From contig JADJDQ010000021.1 in the NCBI GenBank assembly GCA_016702605.1, positions 1,426,001 through 1,490,000 on the forward strand: a stretch of 64,000 nucleotides of DNA, in the 5' to 3' direction. The stretch comes from Candidatus Intricatilinea gracilis (lineage in GTDB: Bacteria > Pseudomonadota > Gammaproteobacteria > Burkholderiales > Burkholderiaceae_C). Shown in pieces: positions 44,516-53,709 of this stretch (its first letter is position 1; each line of letters opens with the position of its first letter). Under the pieces are notes generated by a model that was not told the origin of the DNA, ran no database searches, and saw nothing but the letters and a program-made list of their open reading frames with translations. A program made the translations under genes and the position numbers.

Positions 44516-45718
44516 ATGTTGTCCGACTTGTCCGTGCTGGCTGGAGACCTCGTCTGGCCGATCGCGTTCGCACTGGCCTGGGTGGCCGGCGAACTCGGGC
44601 ATCGCTGGACGGCCTTGCCGCGCATCAGCCTGTACGGCGCCGTAGGCTTTGCACTGGGCAGTACCCAGCTCGGCTGGTTGCCTCGCGCTGAGTCAGGCAG
44701 CCTCATGCAGCTAGCCAACGTGGCTTTCGGGCTCATCCTGTTCGAGTTCGGCTACCGCATCAACCTGCGCTGGCTGGTGATCAACCGCTGGCTCACCGCC
44801 ACGGGCCTGATGGAGGCTGCAGCCACCTTCATCGCCGTCTACTACGTCGCCACCTTGTTCGACGCACCCATGCTGACGGCGTTGCTGCTGGCCTCGTTGT
44901 CGATGTCGACTTCGCCTGCCGCGATCATGCGAGTCGTGAACGAGCAACGAAGCACCGGGCAGGTCACCGAGCGAGTGTTGCACCTGGCCGCCATCAACTG
45001 CGTTCTTGCTGTATTCGCCTTCAAGGTGATCGTCGGTTTCTGGACTTTCCACGCTTCGGGCAGTATCTGGTCGGCGGTATCGAACAGCCTGGTGGAACTT
45101 GCGGCCTCGGTATTGCTGGGCACTGCCATGGGCGTCGCCCTGCCCGCCCTGCTCCGCACCTTCGGCCGGCTCACACGTGACGTGACGCTGGGTTTTGCCA
45201 TCGGCGTGATCGTGCTGGTGGCGCTGGCGCAGGTGCTGCGTTGTTCTCCGCTGCTGGGTGCATTGGCCTTCGGCATCGTGGCGCGATACCGCCGCGTCGT
45301 GCTCAACCCGACGCAACGCAACTTCGGTGTGCTGGGTGACCTGCTGGGGATCGTGCTGTTCGTCTTTGTCGCCGCTACGCTCGAGTGGCAGCGGGTACAG
45401 GCCGGCATCGGACTGGCGCTTGCACTCATCGGCTGTCGCTTCGTCGTCAAGGTGGTGATCGTCACGGCACTGGCGCAGGTCAGCGGCACCTCGTGGCGCA
45501 AAGGTGTGCTCACCGGCATGGCGTTGACACCGATCTCGGTATTCGTCATCCTGCTGCTGGAACATTCGAGGTTCCTCGGCATCGACCTGCTCGATCAGCT
45601 GGCGCCGCTGGCTGCTGCCACCTTGATGCTCGATCTGGTCGGACCGGTGATCGCCCAGCGCGCACTGATCATGGTCGGCGAAAGCATCGACACCAAGGTG
45701 AAGACCGATGCCGCTTGA
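44516..45718 (+). CDS. cation:proton antiporter, CPA2/Kef-like
   Basis: A 400-residue membrane protein with about 11-12 transmembrane helices and no TrkA-N domain. Typical antiporter features are ISLYGAVGFALGSTQLGW, LANVAFGLILFEFGYRI, SMSTSPAAIMRVVNEQ and LLGALAFGIVARYRR. It should exchange Na+ or K+ for protons. The last 11 bp overlap the start of the YbdK-like ligase gene, so the two are probably co-translated. Confidence 0.85.
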   Translation: MLSDLSVLAGDLVWPIAFALAWVAGELGHRWTALPRISLYGAVGFALGSTQLGWLPRAESGSLMQLANVAFGLILFEFGYRINLRWLVINRWLTATGLMEAAATFIAVYYVATLFDAPMLTALLLASLSMSTSPAAIMRVVNEQRSTGQVTERVLHLAAINCVLAVFAFKVIVGFWTFHASGSIWSAVSNSLVELAASVLLGTAMGVALPALLRTFGRLTRDVTLGFAIGVIVLVALAQVLRCSPLLGALAFGIVARYRRVVLNPTQRNFGVLGDLLGIVLFVFVAATLEWQRVQAGIGLALALIGCRFVVKVVIVTALAQVSGTSWRKGVLTGMALTPISVFVILLLEHSRFLGIDLLDQLAPLAAATLMLDLVGPVIAQRALIMVGESIDTKVKTDAA

Positions 45719-46826
45719 ACCCTTCGCCACCTCGGCCGCCCTCAGCCTTGGCGTCGAGCTCGAACTTCAGCTCGTCAGCCCGAGCAATCACGACCTGGTG
45801 GCAGCCAGCCCCGACATGCTGCTGCTGCTGGGACGCGCGCCGTTTCCGGGCAACGCGGTACCCGAAATCACCGAAAGCATGGTCGAGATCTCGACCAGCG
45901 TGCAGACCTCCCACGAGCAGCTGCTGGCGCAACTGCGCGTCATGCGCGACGCCCTGGTCAGCGCCGGCGATCTGCTCAACGTCGGTGTCTGCGGCGGCGG
46001 TACACATCCTTTTCAGAAATGGACCGAGCGCAAGATCTACTCCAAGCCGCGCTTTCATGAGGTGTCGGCACTGTATGGGTATCTGGCCAAGCAGTTCACC
46101 ATCTTCGGCCAGCACATCCACGTCGGTTGCAGTTCGGGCGACGACGCCATGTTCCTGCTGCATTCGCTCAATCGCTACGTGCCCCACTTCATCGCGCTGG
46201 CCGCGGCGTCGCCGTTCGTGCAGCGCATGGACACCCTGTTCGACTCGGCGCGGCTGAATTCGGTCTTTGCGTTTCCGCTCAGCGGCCGCGCCCACTTCAC
46301 GCTCAGCTGGGACGACTTCGAGCACGGCTACTTCGCCCGCATGGAACGCACCGGCGTGGTCAAGAGCATGAAGGACTTCTACTGGGACATACGCCCCAAG
46401 CCCGAGTTCGGCACCATCGAGCTGCGGGTGTGCGACACCCCACTCACGATCGACCGGGCGGCCGCACTGGCGGGCTATCTGCAGGCGCTGTCGCGCCGCC
46501 TGCTCGAGCGCAGCGAAGCAACTCCGGCCGAGGACGACTACCTTGTCTACAACTACAACCGCTTCCAGGCCTGCCGATTCGGCCTGGACGGCACCATCGT
46601 GCACCCCAAGACCTACGAGGCGATGTCGTTGCGCGAGGACATCCTGGCCATGCTGCGTCACCTCGAGCCGCATGCGCAGGCGCTGGGTGCACAAGCCGCG
46701 CTCGACCACATCGCGCAGATCGCGCGCGACGGCAACGACGCCGGCTTCCTGCGCCGTCAGCACGAACTGAGCGGCAGCAGCGAAGGCATGGTCGATGCGG
46801 CGCTGGCGCGTTTTCGCCAGGAATGA
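45708..46826 (+). CDS. ybdK: carboxylate-amine ligase, YbdK family (glutamate-cysteine ligase type 2)
   Basis: A 372-residue member of the GCS2 family. It opens with SLGVELELQLVSPSN, part of the ATP/metal-binding region, then ITESMVEISTSVQTSHEQ, GGGTHPFQKW, HIHVGCSSGDD and TIELRVCDTP, all conserved in YbdK. E. coli YbdK has weak glutamate-cysteine ligase activity; the natural substrates are unknown. It starts 11 bp before the antiporter stop. Confidence 0.92.
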   Translation: MPLEPFATSAALSLGVELELQLVSPSNHDLVAASPDMLLLLGRAPFPGNAVPEITESMVEISTSVQTSHEQLLAQLRVMRDALVSAGDLLNVGVCGGGTHPFQKWTERKIYSKPRFHEVSALYGYLAKQFTIFGQHIHVGCSSGDDAMFLLHSLNRYVPHFIALAAASPFVQRMDTLFDSARLNSVFAFPLSGRAHFTLSWDDFEHGYFARMERTGVVKSMKDFYWDIRPKPEFGTIELRVCDTPLTIDRAAALAGYLQALSRRLLERSEATPAEDDYLVYNYNRFQACRFGLDGTIVHPKTYEAMSLREDILAMLRHLEPHAQALGAQAALDHIAQIARDGNDAGFLRRQHELSGSSEGMVDAALARFRQE

Positions 46827-46873
46827 CAGGGTGGACAGGTGCGAGACAATTGCGCGCCACCCGACGCGCCGAC

Positions 46874-47671
46874 ATGACCGACCCTGCCAGCAGCAAGCCA
46901 TTTCCGTATTCAATCGATACCGATCCGACAGACCACGCAACGTCCAGCGGATCGGCCGTGCCCGACGGCGGCGACAACGCCGCTGCCGCCGACATCAGGA
47001 GCCGCGCCATACGAAGCTATGTGTTGCGCGCCGGGCGTATGGGCAGTGGGCAGATCCGCGCACTGGCCACACTCGGCCCGCAGTTCATCCTGCCGTATCA
47101 CGCCGAGCATCTCGATCTGGCGGCCACCTTCGGTCGAGAAGCGCCGACTGTGCTCGAGATCGGCTTCGGCATGGGAGACGCCACGGCGCAGATTGCGGCA
47201 CATCTGCCCGGCAGCAACTTCGTGGGCTGCGAGGTGCATCCACCGGGTGTGGGTGCACTGCTGCAGCGTATCGACGAACGTGGTCTGACGAACCTGCGCA
47301 TCCTGCAGCATGACGCCGTCGAGGTGCTCGACTACATGCTGGCACCAGGCTCGCTGGCGGGTGTTCACGTGTTCTTCCCCGACCCCTGGCACAAGAAGAA
47401 ACACAACAAGCGCCGGCTCATCCAGCCGCCGTTCGTGGCCCGGCTGGCCAGCCGCCTGGCGCCGGGCGGCTACATCCACTGCGCCACCGACTGGCAGCCC
47501 TACGCGGAGCAGATGCTCGAGGTGTTGAGTGCCGACCCGGCACTCGTCAATACCGCGCCCGACGGCTACGCGCCACGACCGGACTACCGCCCGCTCACCA
47601 AGTTCGAAGCCCGAGGCATCCGCCTGGGGCACGGCGTGTGGGACCTGGTGTTTCGTAAACGCGAGGCCTGA
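46874..47671 (+). CDS. trmB: tRNA (guanine-N7-)-methyltransferase
   Basis: ATG 46874 (MTDPASSKPFPYSI) gives 265 residues. The SAM-binding motif is VLEIGFGMGDATAQIA and the catalytic region is VFFPDPWHKKKHNKRRLIQPPF, followed by CATDWQPYAEQML and TKFEARG. It forms m7G46 in tRNA. The N-terminal 45 residues are a poorly conserved extension. It converges, with no gap, on the small membrane-protein gene at 47672. Confidence 0.96.
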   Translation: MTDPASSKPFPYSIDTDPTDHATSSGSAVPDGGDNAAAADIRSRAIRSYVLRAGRMGSGQIRALATLGPQFILPYHAEHLDLAATFGREAPTVLEIGFGMGDATAQIAAHLPGSNFVGCEVHPPGVGALLQRIDERGLTNLRILQHDAVEVLDYMLAPGSLAGVHVFFPDPWHKKKHNKRRLIQPPFVARLASRLAPGGYIHCATDWQPYAEQMLEVLSADPALVNTAPDGYAPRPDYRPLTKFEARGIRLGHGVWDLVFRKREA

Positions 47672-47935
47672 CTAGCCGGTGGGGGTGGTATCCAGGCGGT
47701 CGAAATGGAGAGCGGCCAGGTCGCTCGGGTAGGTCAGAAGGATGTAGCAGCCGTAACGCGCCGCGGCAAAAGCCACCAGGTAGCCGTGCGGCAAGCCGAT
47801 GGCAAGACCCACCGGCACCATGGCACTGATGGCGGCGCGTCCGAGGCCGCCGAGCAAACCCAGGGCGAGACCGCCCTTGCGCGCGCCGTAGAACAAGCGA
47901 GTGCGAGTGAGCGCGATCTGGTGCGCAATGATCAT
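47672..47935 (-). CDS. small hypothetical membrane protein, 87 residues
   Basis: The product MIIAHQIALTRTRLFYGARK is followed by two weakly hydrophobic segments (GLALGLLGGLGRAAISAMVP, GLAIGLPHGYLVAFAAARYG). The stop lies directly beside the trmB stop. No family was recognised. The composition is coherent but the gene could be spurious. Confidence 0.4.
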   Translation of the reverse strand: MIIAHQIALTRTRLFYGARKGGLALGLLGGLGRAAISAMVPVGLAIGLPHGYLVAFAAARYGCYILLTYPSDLAALHFDRLDTTPTG

Positions 47936-48141
47936 GAGGGAGACCGTGTGGGTTCAGGCGAGGGTCGGGCGACCGCCGTCGAACCCGGCTTGGCCCGGAC
48001 GGACTGGTCCTGATCGCCTGCACTGAAACCGGTATCAGCCTTGCCTCGAATCAATCACGACGGGTCGCCATCAGGATTCCCCATGGGTCATCGCCTGGCA
48101 GAGATTGCTCCCGCCCGAGCCGGCTGCCAGGCTGGCGGGCA

Positions 48142-49020
48142 CTACTCCTGCCAGACGATCACACCGCTGTAGGCCGTGGCCAGCACCACGATGCCGAAGG
48201 CGATGCGGTACCAGGCAAAAGGCACGAAGTTGTGCGTGGCCACATAACGCAGCAACCAGCGCACGCAGATCCAGGCCGACACGAACGAAAAGAACAGCCC
48301 GACCAGAAAGACCGGTGTGTCGGCCACCGACAGCAGCGCCCGCTCCTTGTACAGGCTGTAGGCGCCGGCGCCGATGAGTGTGGGGATGGCCAGGAAGAAG
48401 CTGAAGTCGGTGGCCGCCTGACGCGACAGGCCCATCAACATGCCGCCGATGATGGTGGCGCCCGAGCGGCTGGTGCCCGGAATCATCGCCAGGCATTGCA
48501 CCAGGCCGACCTTGAGTGCATCCATCGGCGACATGTCGTCCACCGTCTCGATCACCGCCCGGCCCGGCGCCTTTTGTTCGCCCCACTGCACGTCGGCGGT
48601 CTTGGCGGCCTTGGCTGTGTCGGCACGGCGTTCGGCCCACAAGATGACGAAACCACCGAGGATGAAGGTGGCAGCCACCACCTGCGGCGTGAACAGGTGC
48701 GCCTTGATCATCTTGCCCAGCAACAGACCGAGCACCGCCGCGGGCAGGAAACCGATCAACACATTGAGCGCAAAGCGCCGGGCGGCGGGTTGGCTGGTGA
48801 TGCCGGCCACGGTGTCGCGCAGGCGCTGCGCGTAGACCAGGATGACCGCAAAGATGGCACCGGTCTGGATCGCGATATCGAACACCTTGGCCTTGGCGTC
48901 GGCAAAGTCGAGCAGCGAGCCGGCCAGGATGAGGTGACCGGTGCTCGAGATCGGCAGGAATTCGGTCAGGCCTTCGACGATGCCCATCACGGCCGCCTTG
49001 GCCAGCAAGATCAGATCCAC
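48142..49020 (-). CDS. uppP: undecaprenyl-diphosphatase UppP (BacA)
   Basis: A 292-residue inner-membrane enzyme with the two UppP signature regions: EGLTEFLPISSTGHLIL near residue 16, containing the catalytic Glu and Ser, and PGTSRSGATIIGGM, with the catalytic Arg. Eight or so transmembrane helices are evident. It recycles undecaprenyl pyrophosphate for peptidoglycan synthesis and confers bacitracin resistance when abundant. A polar insert at about 150-170 is slightly longer than usual. It diverges from the SPFH gene. Confidence 0.96.
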   Translation of the reverse strand: MDLILLAKAAVMGIVEGLTEFLPISSTGHLILAGSLLDFADAKAKVFDIAIQTGAIFAVILVYAQRLRDTVAGITSQPAARRFALNVLIGFLPAAVLGLLLGKMIKAHLFTPQVVAATFILGGFVILWAERRADTAKAAKTADVQWGEQKAPGRAVIETVDDMSPMDALKVGLVQCLAMIPGTSRSGATIIGGMLMGLSRQAATDFSFFLAIPTLIGAGAYSLYKERALLSVADTPVFLVGLFFSFVSAWICVRWLLRYVATHNFVPFAWYRIAFGIVVLATAYSGVIVWQE

Positions 49021-49191
49021 GCTAGTCCCTTGAAAACGAAAGGCGCAAGGCTAACCGCTTGCGGGCAAACCCCAGGAGGGGCGCCAGCCCGCAGCCAGGG
49101 CGCGTGATGCATCGCCGTGACGGCTTGCCGCTCCAACTCGCGCCTTATCATCCCGCCGCACCTGCCCGAGCCGCAGGTGAAGGAGGGCGTC

Positions 49192-50235
49192 ATGGCGCTG
49201 ATGGACTTCATCAAGAAACAGTTCATCGACATCATCGAGTGGGTCGAGCCGGGCGACGGTGTGCTGGCCTGGCGCTACCCGATGACCGACCGCGAGATCC
49301 AGCAGGGCGCGTCCCTCACGGTGCGTGAGTCGCAGGTGGCGGTGTTCGTCGACGAAGGCCAGGTGGCCGACGTGTTCGGCCCCGGCCGGCACACGCTCAC
49401 CACGCAGACGCTGCCGGTACTCACCTACCTGAAGAACTGGGACAAACTCTTCGAGAGCCCGTTCAAGAGCGACGTCTACTTCTTCAGCACGCGCCAGCAG
49501 ATCGACCAGCGCTGGGGCACGACCCAGCCGGTGACGCTGCGCGACAAGGATTTCGGCGCCGTGCGTCTGCGCGCCTTCGGCAACTACGCCTACCGTGTGG
49601 TCGACGCGAAGAAGTTCCACACCGAGATCTCGGGCACCCGCGCCGAGTACACGGTGGCCGATCTGGACGGCCAGTTGCGCGCGCACATGCTGCAGCACAT
49701 CAGCGATGCGGTGGCCTCGTCGGGCATCCCGTTCCTGGACCTGGCAGCCAACCAGGTCGAGTTCGCCAAGCTGTTGCGCGAGGCCACGGCGCCCGAGTTC
49801 GACAAGATCGGCCTGGCACTCGACAGCGTGACGGTGCAGAACGTGTCGCTGCCCGACGAATTGCAGAAGCTGCTCGACCAGCGCATCGGCATGGGCATGG
49901 TCGGCAACGACATGGGCAAGTTCATGCAGTACCAGACCGCGCAGGCCATCCCCAAACTGGCCGAAGGTGCGGGCGCCGGTGGCAGCAGCGTGGCGGGTGA
50001 CGCCATCGGCCTGGGCGCCGGTGTCGCGCTGGGCCAGGTGATGGCGCAGAACCTGGCGCAAGGGCTGCAAGGCGGTGGCCTGGCAGCGGCGCAGGCAGCA
50101 GCAGCCGCGACGGGCATGAAGCCCGACGAGGTGATGGCCACACTCGAGAAGCTGGCGGATCTGAAGGCCAAGGGCATCCTCACCGACGACGAGTTCAGCG
50201 CCAAGAAGGCCGAGCTGCTCAAGAAATTGTTCTGA
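49192..50235 (+). CDS. SPFH/band-7 domain protein with C-terminal SHOCT-like tail (YdjI-like)
   Basis: ATG 49192 has an excellent AAGGAGG site. The 347-residue protein begins MALMDFIKKQFIDIIEWVEP and contains an SPFH-type domain (about 20-220; QVAVFVDEGQVADVFGPGRH, LPVLTYLKNWDKLFESPFKS, RLRAFGNYAYRVVD). A Gly/Ala-rich segment (about 255-310) leads to a SHOCT-like helix pair (ATLEKLADLKAKGILTDDEF). Relatives include B. subtilis YdjI, annotated as a virion-core-like protein and linked to membrane stress. There is no clear membrane helix, so recruitment by partners is likely. First of five tightly packed genes. Confidence 0.88.
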   Translation: MALMDFIKKQFIDIIEWVEPGDGVLAWRYPMTDREIQQGASLTVRESQVAVFVDEGQVADVFGPGRHTLTTQTLPVLTYLKNWDKLFESPFKSDVYFFSTRQQIDQRWGTTQPVTLRDKDFGAVRLRAFGNYAYRVVDAKKFHTEISGTRAEYTVADLDGQLRAHMLQHISDAVASSGIPFLDLAANQVEFAKLLREATAPEFDKIGLALDSVTVQNVSLPDELQKLLDQRIGMGMVGNDMGKFMQYQTAQAIPKLAEGAGAGGSSVAGDAIGLGAGVALGQVMAQNLAQGLQGGGLAAAQAAAAATGMKPDEVMATLEKLADLKAKGILTDDEFSAKKAELLKKLF

Positions 50236-50242
50236 GCGGCGC

Positions 50243-51841
50243 TTGGCCAGTCCTCCCTCTACGCCGCCCCGCGCGGCACCCCAACGCGCCTGGAGCGCCG
50301 CCTGCCCCAACTGCGGCGCGCCGGTCGACTTTGCGTCGGCCGCGTCGCCCATCGCCGTCTGCAGCTATTGCCGCAGCACGCTGGCGCGTGACGGCCAGGC
50401 GCTGCGCCGCATCGGCCAGTCGGCCGAATTGTTCGACGACCACAGCCCCCTGCAACTCGGCGCCGCCGGGCGCTGGCAGGGCGCCGTGTTCACGCTGGTC
50501 GGCCGCCTGCAGATGGCCTACGCCCAAGGCAGCTGGAACGAATGGCACGTGCTGTTCGACAGCGGCAAGGGCGGCTGGTTGTCGGAGGACAACGGCCGCT
50601 ACGTCATGGCCTTCGACGCCTCGGCGCCGCCCGGCCTGCCGCGGGCCGACGATCTGCAGCCCGGTGCAGCCGTTCAGGTGGCAGGCCAGGCCTGGCAGGT
50701 GGCATCGATCACCGCGGCGCGCATCGCCGCAGCGCAGGGCGAGCTGCCCTACGCGCCCGACCTGAGCAACGAGTTCACCCTGGTCGACCTGCGCAACCGC
50801 CAAGGCGAGGTCGGCACCATCGACTACGGTGACCCGGCGCAGCCACGCTGGTCCATCGGCCGTGGCGCGGCGCTCATCGACCTGGCACTCACCGGCCTGC
50901 GCGACGCGGCCGACAAGACACTCAGCGCCCGCGGCGTCGAATGCCCGAGCTGCGGTACTGCGCTCGAGATCAAGCTGTCGACGACCCAGTCCATCACCTG
51001 CCATCAATGTCATGCGGTGGTCGATGTCTCGAAGGGTGTGGGCGGCGACCTGGCCCACTTCGAACAGGACAACCCGCAGGTCGACGGCGGCCAGCCCCAG
51101 CTGCCACTCGGCACCACGGCCACCCTGGCGCTGGGCGGGCCGCCGCAGAGCTGGCAGGTGGTGGGGTATGTCGAACGCTGCGAACTGGCCGAAACCGCCG
51201 ACGACGAACAGGTCTTCTGGCGCGAGTACCTGTTGTACTCACGCGCCGTCGGTTTTGCCTTCATCGTCGACGCCGAAGACGGCTGGAGCTGGGCCGCGCC
51301 CATCACCGGCGCGCCACAGCTCAAGGGCGACAACGCGCTGTGGAACGGCACCACCTACCGCAAGCTCTACAGCTACACCGGCCAGATCGTCTACGTGCTC
51401 GGCGAGTTCTACTGGAAGCTCGAACGCGGCGAACGCACCGTCAACACCGACTACGCCAGCGGCACCAAACGCCTGAACCGCGAACAGGCCGGCCGCGAAG
51501 TCACCTGGTCGGCCGGTGAGACGATGGACGCCGCCACCATCGCCGCTGCCTTCAGATTGCCGCCCGACCGTACCGCGGCACTCAAGCGCGACGCCTCGAC
51601 GCTGAGCAGTTCGTCCATCGGTTCCATGCTGAGCAGCAACCTCATCGTCGTCATCGCCGCGATCGGGCTGCTCATCAGCTTGCTCTCAACCTGCAGCCGC
51701 AACAACTGCGACGACATCCGCGACACCTGGGGCGCCAACAGCCCCGAGCACCAGCAATGCCTGCGTTCGGGTGGCAGCAGCTACCGCACCAGCGGCGGGT
51801 CATACGGTGGTTTTGGTTCGGGCGGCGGCGGGCACAAGTAG
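50243..51841 (+). CDS. zinc-ribbon protein with two DUF4178 domains and a C-terminal membrane helix
   Basis: A 532-residue protein with TTG 50243 as start, 7 bp after the SPFH stop; no better ATG exists before the first conserved domain. Zinc ribbon 1 (CPNCGAP...CSYC, about 21-43) and zinc ribbon 2 (CPSCGTA...CHQC, about 234-256) each precede a beta-rich DUF4178 domain (about 70-200 and 290-430; WNEWHVLFDSGKGGWLSEDN, WREYLLYSRAVGFAFIVDAE). A membrane helix (about 466-483; SNLIVVIAAIGLLISLLSTC) and a Gly/Ser-rich tail end the protein. Function is unknown; the context suggests an adaptor at the inner membrane. Confidence 0.85.
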   Translation: MASPPSTPPRAAPQRAWSAACPNCGAPVDFASAASPIAVCSYCRSTLARDGQALRRIGQSAELFDDHSPLQLGAAGRWQGAVFTLVGRLQMAYAQGSWNEWHVLFDSGKGGWLSEDNGRYVMAFDASAPPGLPRADDLQPGAAVQVAGQAWQVASITAARIAAAQGELPYAPDLSNEFTLVDLRNRQGEVGTIDYGDPAQPRWSIGRGAALIDLALTGLRDAADKTLSARGVECPSCGTALEIKLSTTQSITCHQCHAVVDVSKGVGGDLAHFEQDNPQVDGGQPQLPLGTTATLALGGPPQSWQVVGYVERCELAETADDEQVFWREYLLYSRAVGFAFIVDAEDGWSWAAPITGAPQLKGDNALWNGTTYRKLYSYTGQIVYVLGEFYWKLERGERTVNTDYASGTKRLNREQAGREVTWSAGETMDAATIAAAFRLPPDRTAALKRDASTLSSSSIGSMLSSNLIVVIAAIGLLISLLSTCSRNNCDDIRDTWGANSPEHQQCLRSGGSSYRTSGGSYGGFGSGGGGHK

Positions 51842-51875
51842 GCTCGCGGCATCACACACAACGACAGGAGAACCC

Positions 51876-52100
51876 ATGATGGGCATCGAATGGTTGAAAC
51901 CCGGCGTCTTCATCGGCTCGATGGTGTACGCGCTGATGGGCGTGGCGGTGTTCTGGGCCTGCTTTGTCATCATCGACAAACTCACGCCCTACAACCTGTG
52001 GGCCGAGATCGTCGAGAAGAAGAACGTCGCGCTGGCCATCGTGGTGGGCGCCATGTGTATCGCCATCGGCCTGATCGTGGCGGCCGCGGTGCACGGCTGA
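51876..52100 (+). CDS. DUF350-family small membrane protein
   Basis: ATG 51876 follows AGGAG; ATG 51879 is an alternative. The 74-residue protein (MMGIEWLKPGVFIGSMVYAL) has two transmembrane helices joined by a polar loop (DKLTPYNLWAEIVEKKNVAL), as in DUF350. E. coli YjfL, in the yjfIJKLMC cluster with a PspA homologue, belongs to the same family as I recall. It sits between the DUF4178 and spermidine-synthase-like genes, 4 bp from the latter. Confidence 0.85.
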   Translation: MMGIEWLKPGVFIGSMVYALMGVAVFWACFVIIDKLTPYNLWAEIVEKKNVALAIVVGAMCIAIGLIVAAAVHG

Positions 52101-52104
52101 GCGG

Positions 52105-53709
52105 GTGGCCGATATCCCGGGCGCTGCCGAGCCACGCGCCGGCGGCGCAGACACCACCGCCGCACCCATCGCCCTGGCCGAGGTGGCACTGCTGGCTTCG
52201 GTGTTCGTGGTGGCCGCCTGTGGCCTGCTCTACGAGCTGGTGGCCGGCACGCTGGCGAGCTGGCTGCTGGGCGACTCGGTGCTGCAGTTCAGCACCATCA
52301 TCGGGGTCTACCTGTTTGCGATGGGGCTGGGGTCGTACCTGAGCCGGTTTGTCGAACGCCAGCTGGTGGCGACGTTCTTGCGTGTCGAGCTGCTGGTGGG
52401 CCTGGTCGGCGGGCTGATGCCGGCAGCTCTGTTCGTGGCGCACAACCTGCTGCACGAGGTGGCCGGTGCCGCCGCGCCGTTCCGGGTGCTGCTGTATGCG
52501 CTGGTGCTGCTGGTGGGCGCGCTGGTGGGGCTAGAGATCCCGCTGGTGATGCGTATCCTGAAGTCGCACTTCAAGGGGCGCTGGCAGCTGGCCGAACTGG
52601 TGTCGCAGGTGTTGACCTTCGACTACCTGGGTGCGCTGGTCGTCGCGGTGGCGTTTCCGCTGGTGCTGCTGCCGCAACTCGGGTTGATCCGCACCGGCAT
52701 CGTCTTCGGGCTGATGAACGCGGGGGTGGCGGCCTGGGCCTTGTGGTTGTTCAGGGCCGAGTTGCGCGGGCTGCGTGGCCATGTGATGGCCTGTGCCGCG
52801 GTGGTGGCGGCCCTGTGTGGCGCAGCACTGGCGGCCGACGAACTCACCACCTGGGCCGAAGACCGCTTCTACGGCGAACGTATCGTGCACGCCGCCAGCA
52901 GCGACTACCAGCGGGTGGTGGTCACCGCCGGAGCCTCGGGCAACGTGCGACTGTTCCTCAACGGCAACCTGCAGTTCAGCAGCAGCGATGAATACCGCTA
53001 CCACGAGGCGTTGGTGCACCCGGCGATGGCTGCACATGGCGCGCCGAAGAAGGTGGCCATCCTGGGTGGCGGTGACGGCCTGGCGCTGCGCGAAGTGCTG
53101 AAGTACCCAAGTGTCGAGCAGGTGACGCTGGTCGAACTCGACCCCCACATGACGCGCCTGTTCACCACCGAGCCGCTGCTGCGCCAGCTCAATCACAAGG
53201 CCTTCGACTCACCCAAGCTGAAGATCGTCAACAACGACGCTTTCACCTGGCTCGAGGGTCACGACGAGATCTTCGACGTGATCGTGGTCGACTTCCCCGA
53301 CCCCAGCAACTACTCACTGGGCAAGCTGTACACGACGAGTTTCTACACACTGATCGACCGGCATCTGGCAGCCGGTGGTTATGTCGTGGTGCAGACCACC
53401 TCGCCGCTGCTGGCTCGGCGCAGCTACTGGACGGTGGTGGCCACCCTCGAAGCGGTCGGACTGACCACCCTGCCCTACCACGCCCATGTGCCGAGTTTTG
53501 GCGAGTGGGGCTTCGTGATCGCCAGTCGCCGGCCCTGGCGTACGCCGGCTGCGCTGCCGGCGGGGCTGCGGTTTCTGACACTGGCCAGCCTGCCGGCGCT
53601 GCTGCAGTTTCCGCCCGACATGGACCGTGTGCCGGCCGAAGCCAACCGCCTGTCCAACCAGGTGCTGGTGCATTTGTTCGAAGAAGAATGGGGCCGCGTG
53701 CACCGATGA
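52105..53709 (+). CDS. membrane-embedded spermidine-synthase-like aminopropyltransferase
   Basis: A 534-residue fusion starting at GTG 52105. About seven transmembrane helices occupy residues 15-260 (ALLASVFVVAACGLLYELVA, FRVLLYALVLLVGALVGLEI). The C-terminal half is a spermidine-synthase fold: NGNLQFSSSDEYRYHEALVH, the SAM-pocket motif ILGGGDGLALREVLKY, VELDPHMTRL and the catalytic region IVVDFPDPSNYSLGKLYT. The D-x-P-D-P order resembles polyamine aminopropyltransferases, so it may transfer an aminopropyl group at the membrane. It overlaps the next gene by 4 bp. Confidence 0.9.
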   Translation: MADIPGAAEPRAGGADTTAAPIALAEVALLASVFVVAACGLLYELVAGTLASWLLGDSVLQFSTIIGVYLFAMGLGSYLSRFVERQLVATFLRVELLVGLVGGLMPAALFVAHNLLHEVAGAAAPFRVLLYALVLLVGALVGLEIPLVMRILKSHFKGRWQLAELVSQVLTFDYLGALVVAVAFPLVLLPQLGLIRTGIVFGLMNAGVAAWALWLFRAELRGLRGHVMACAAVVAALCGAALAADELTTWAEDRFYGERIVHAASSDYQRVVVTAGASGNVRLFLNGNLQFSSSDEYRYHEALVHPAMAAHGAPKKVAILGGGDGLALREVLKYPSVEQVTLVELDPHMTRLFTTEPLLRQLNHKAFDSPKLKIVNNDAFTWLEGHDEIFDVIVVDFPDPSNYSLGKLYTTSFYTLIDRHLAAGGYVVVQTTSPLLARRSYWTVVATLEAVGLTTLPYHAHVPSFGEWGFVIASRRPWRTPAALPAGLRFLTLASLPALLQFPPDMDRVPAEANRLSNQVLVHLFEEEWGRVHR

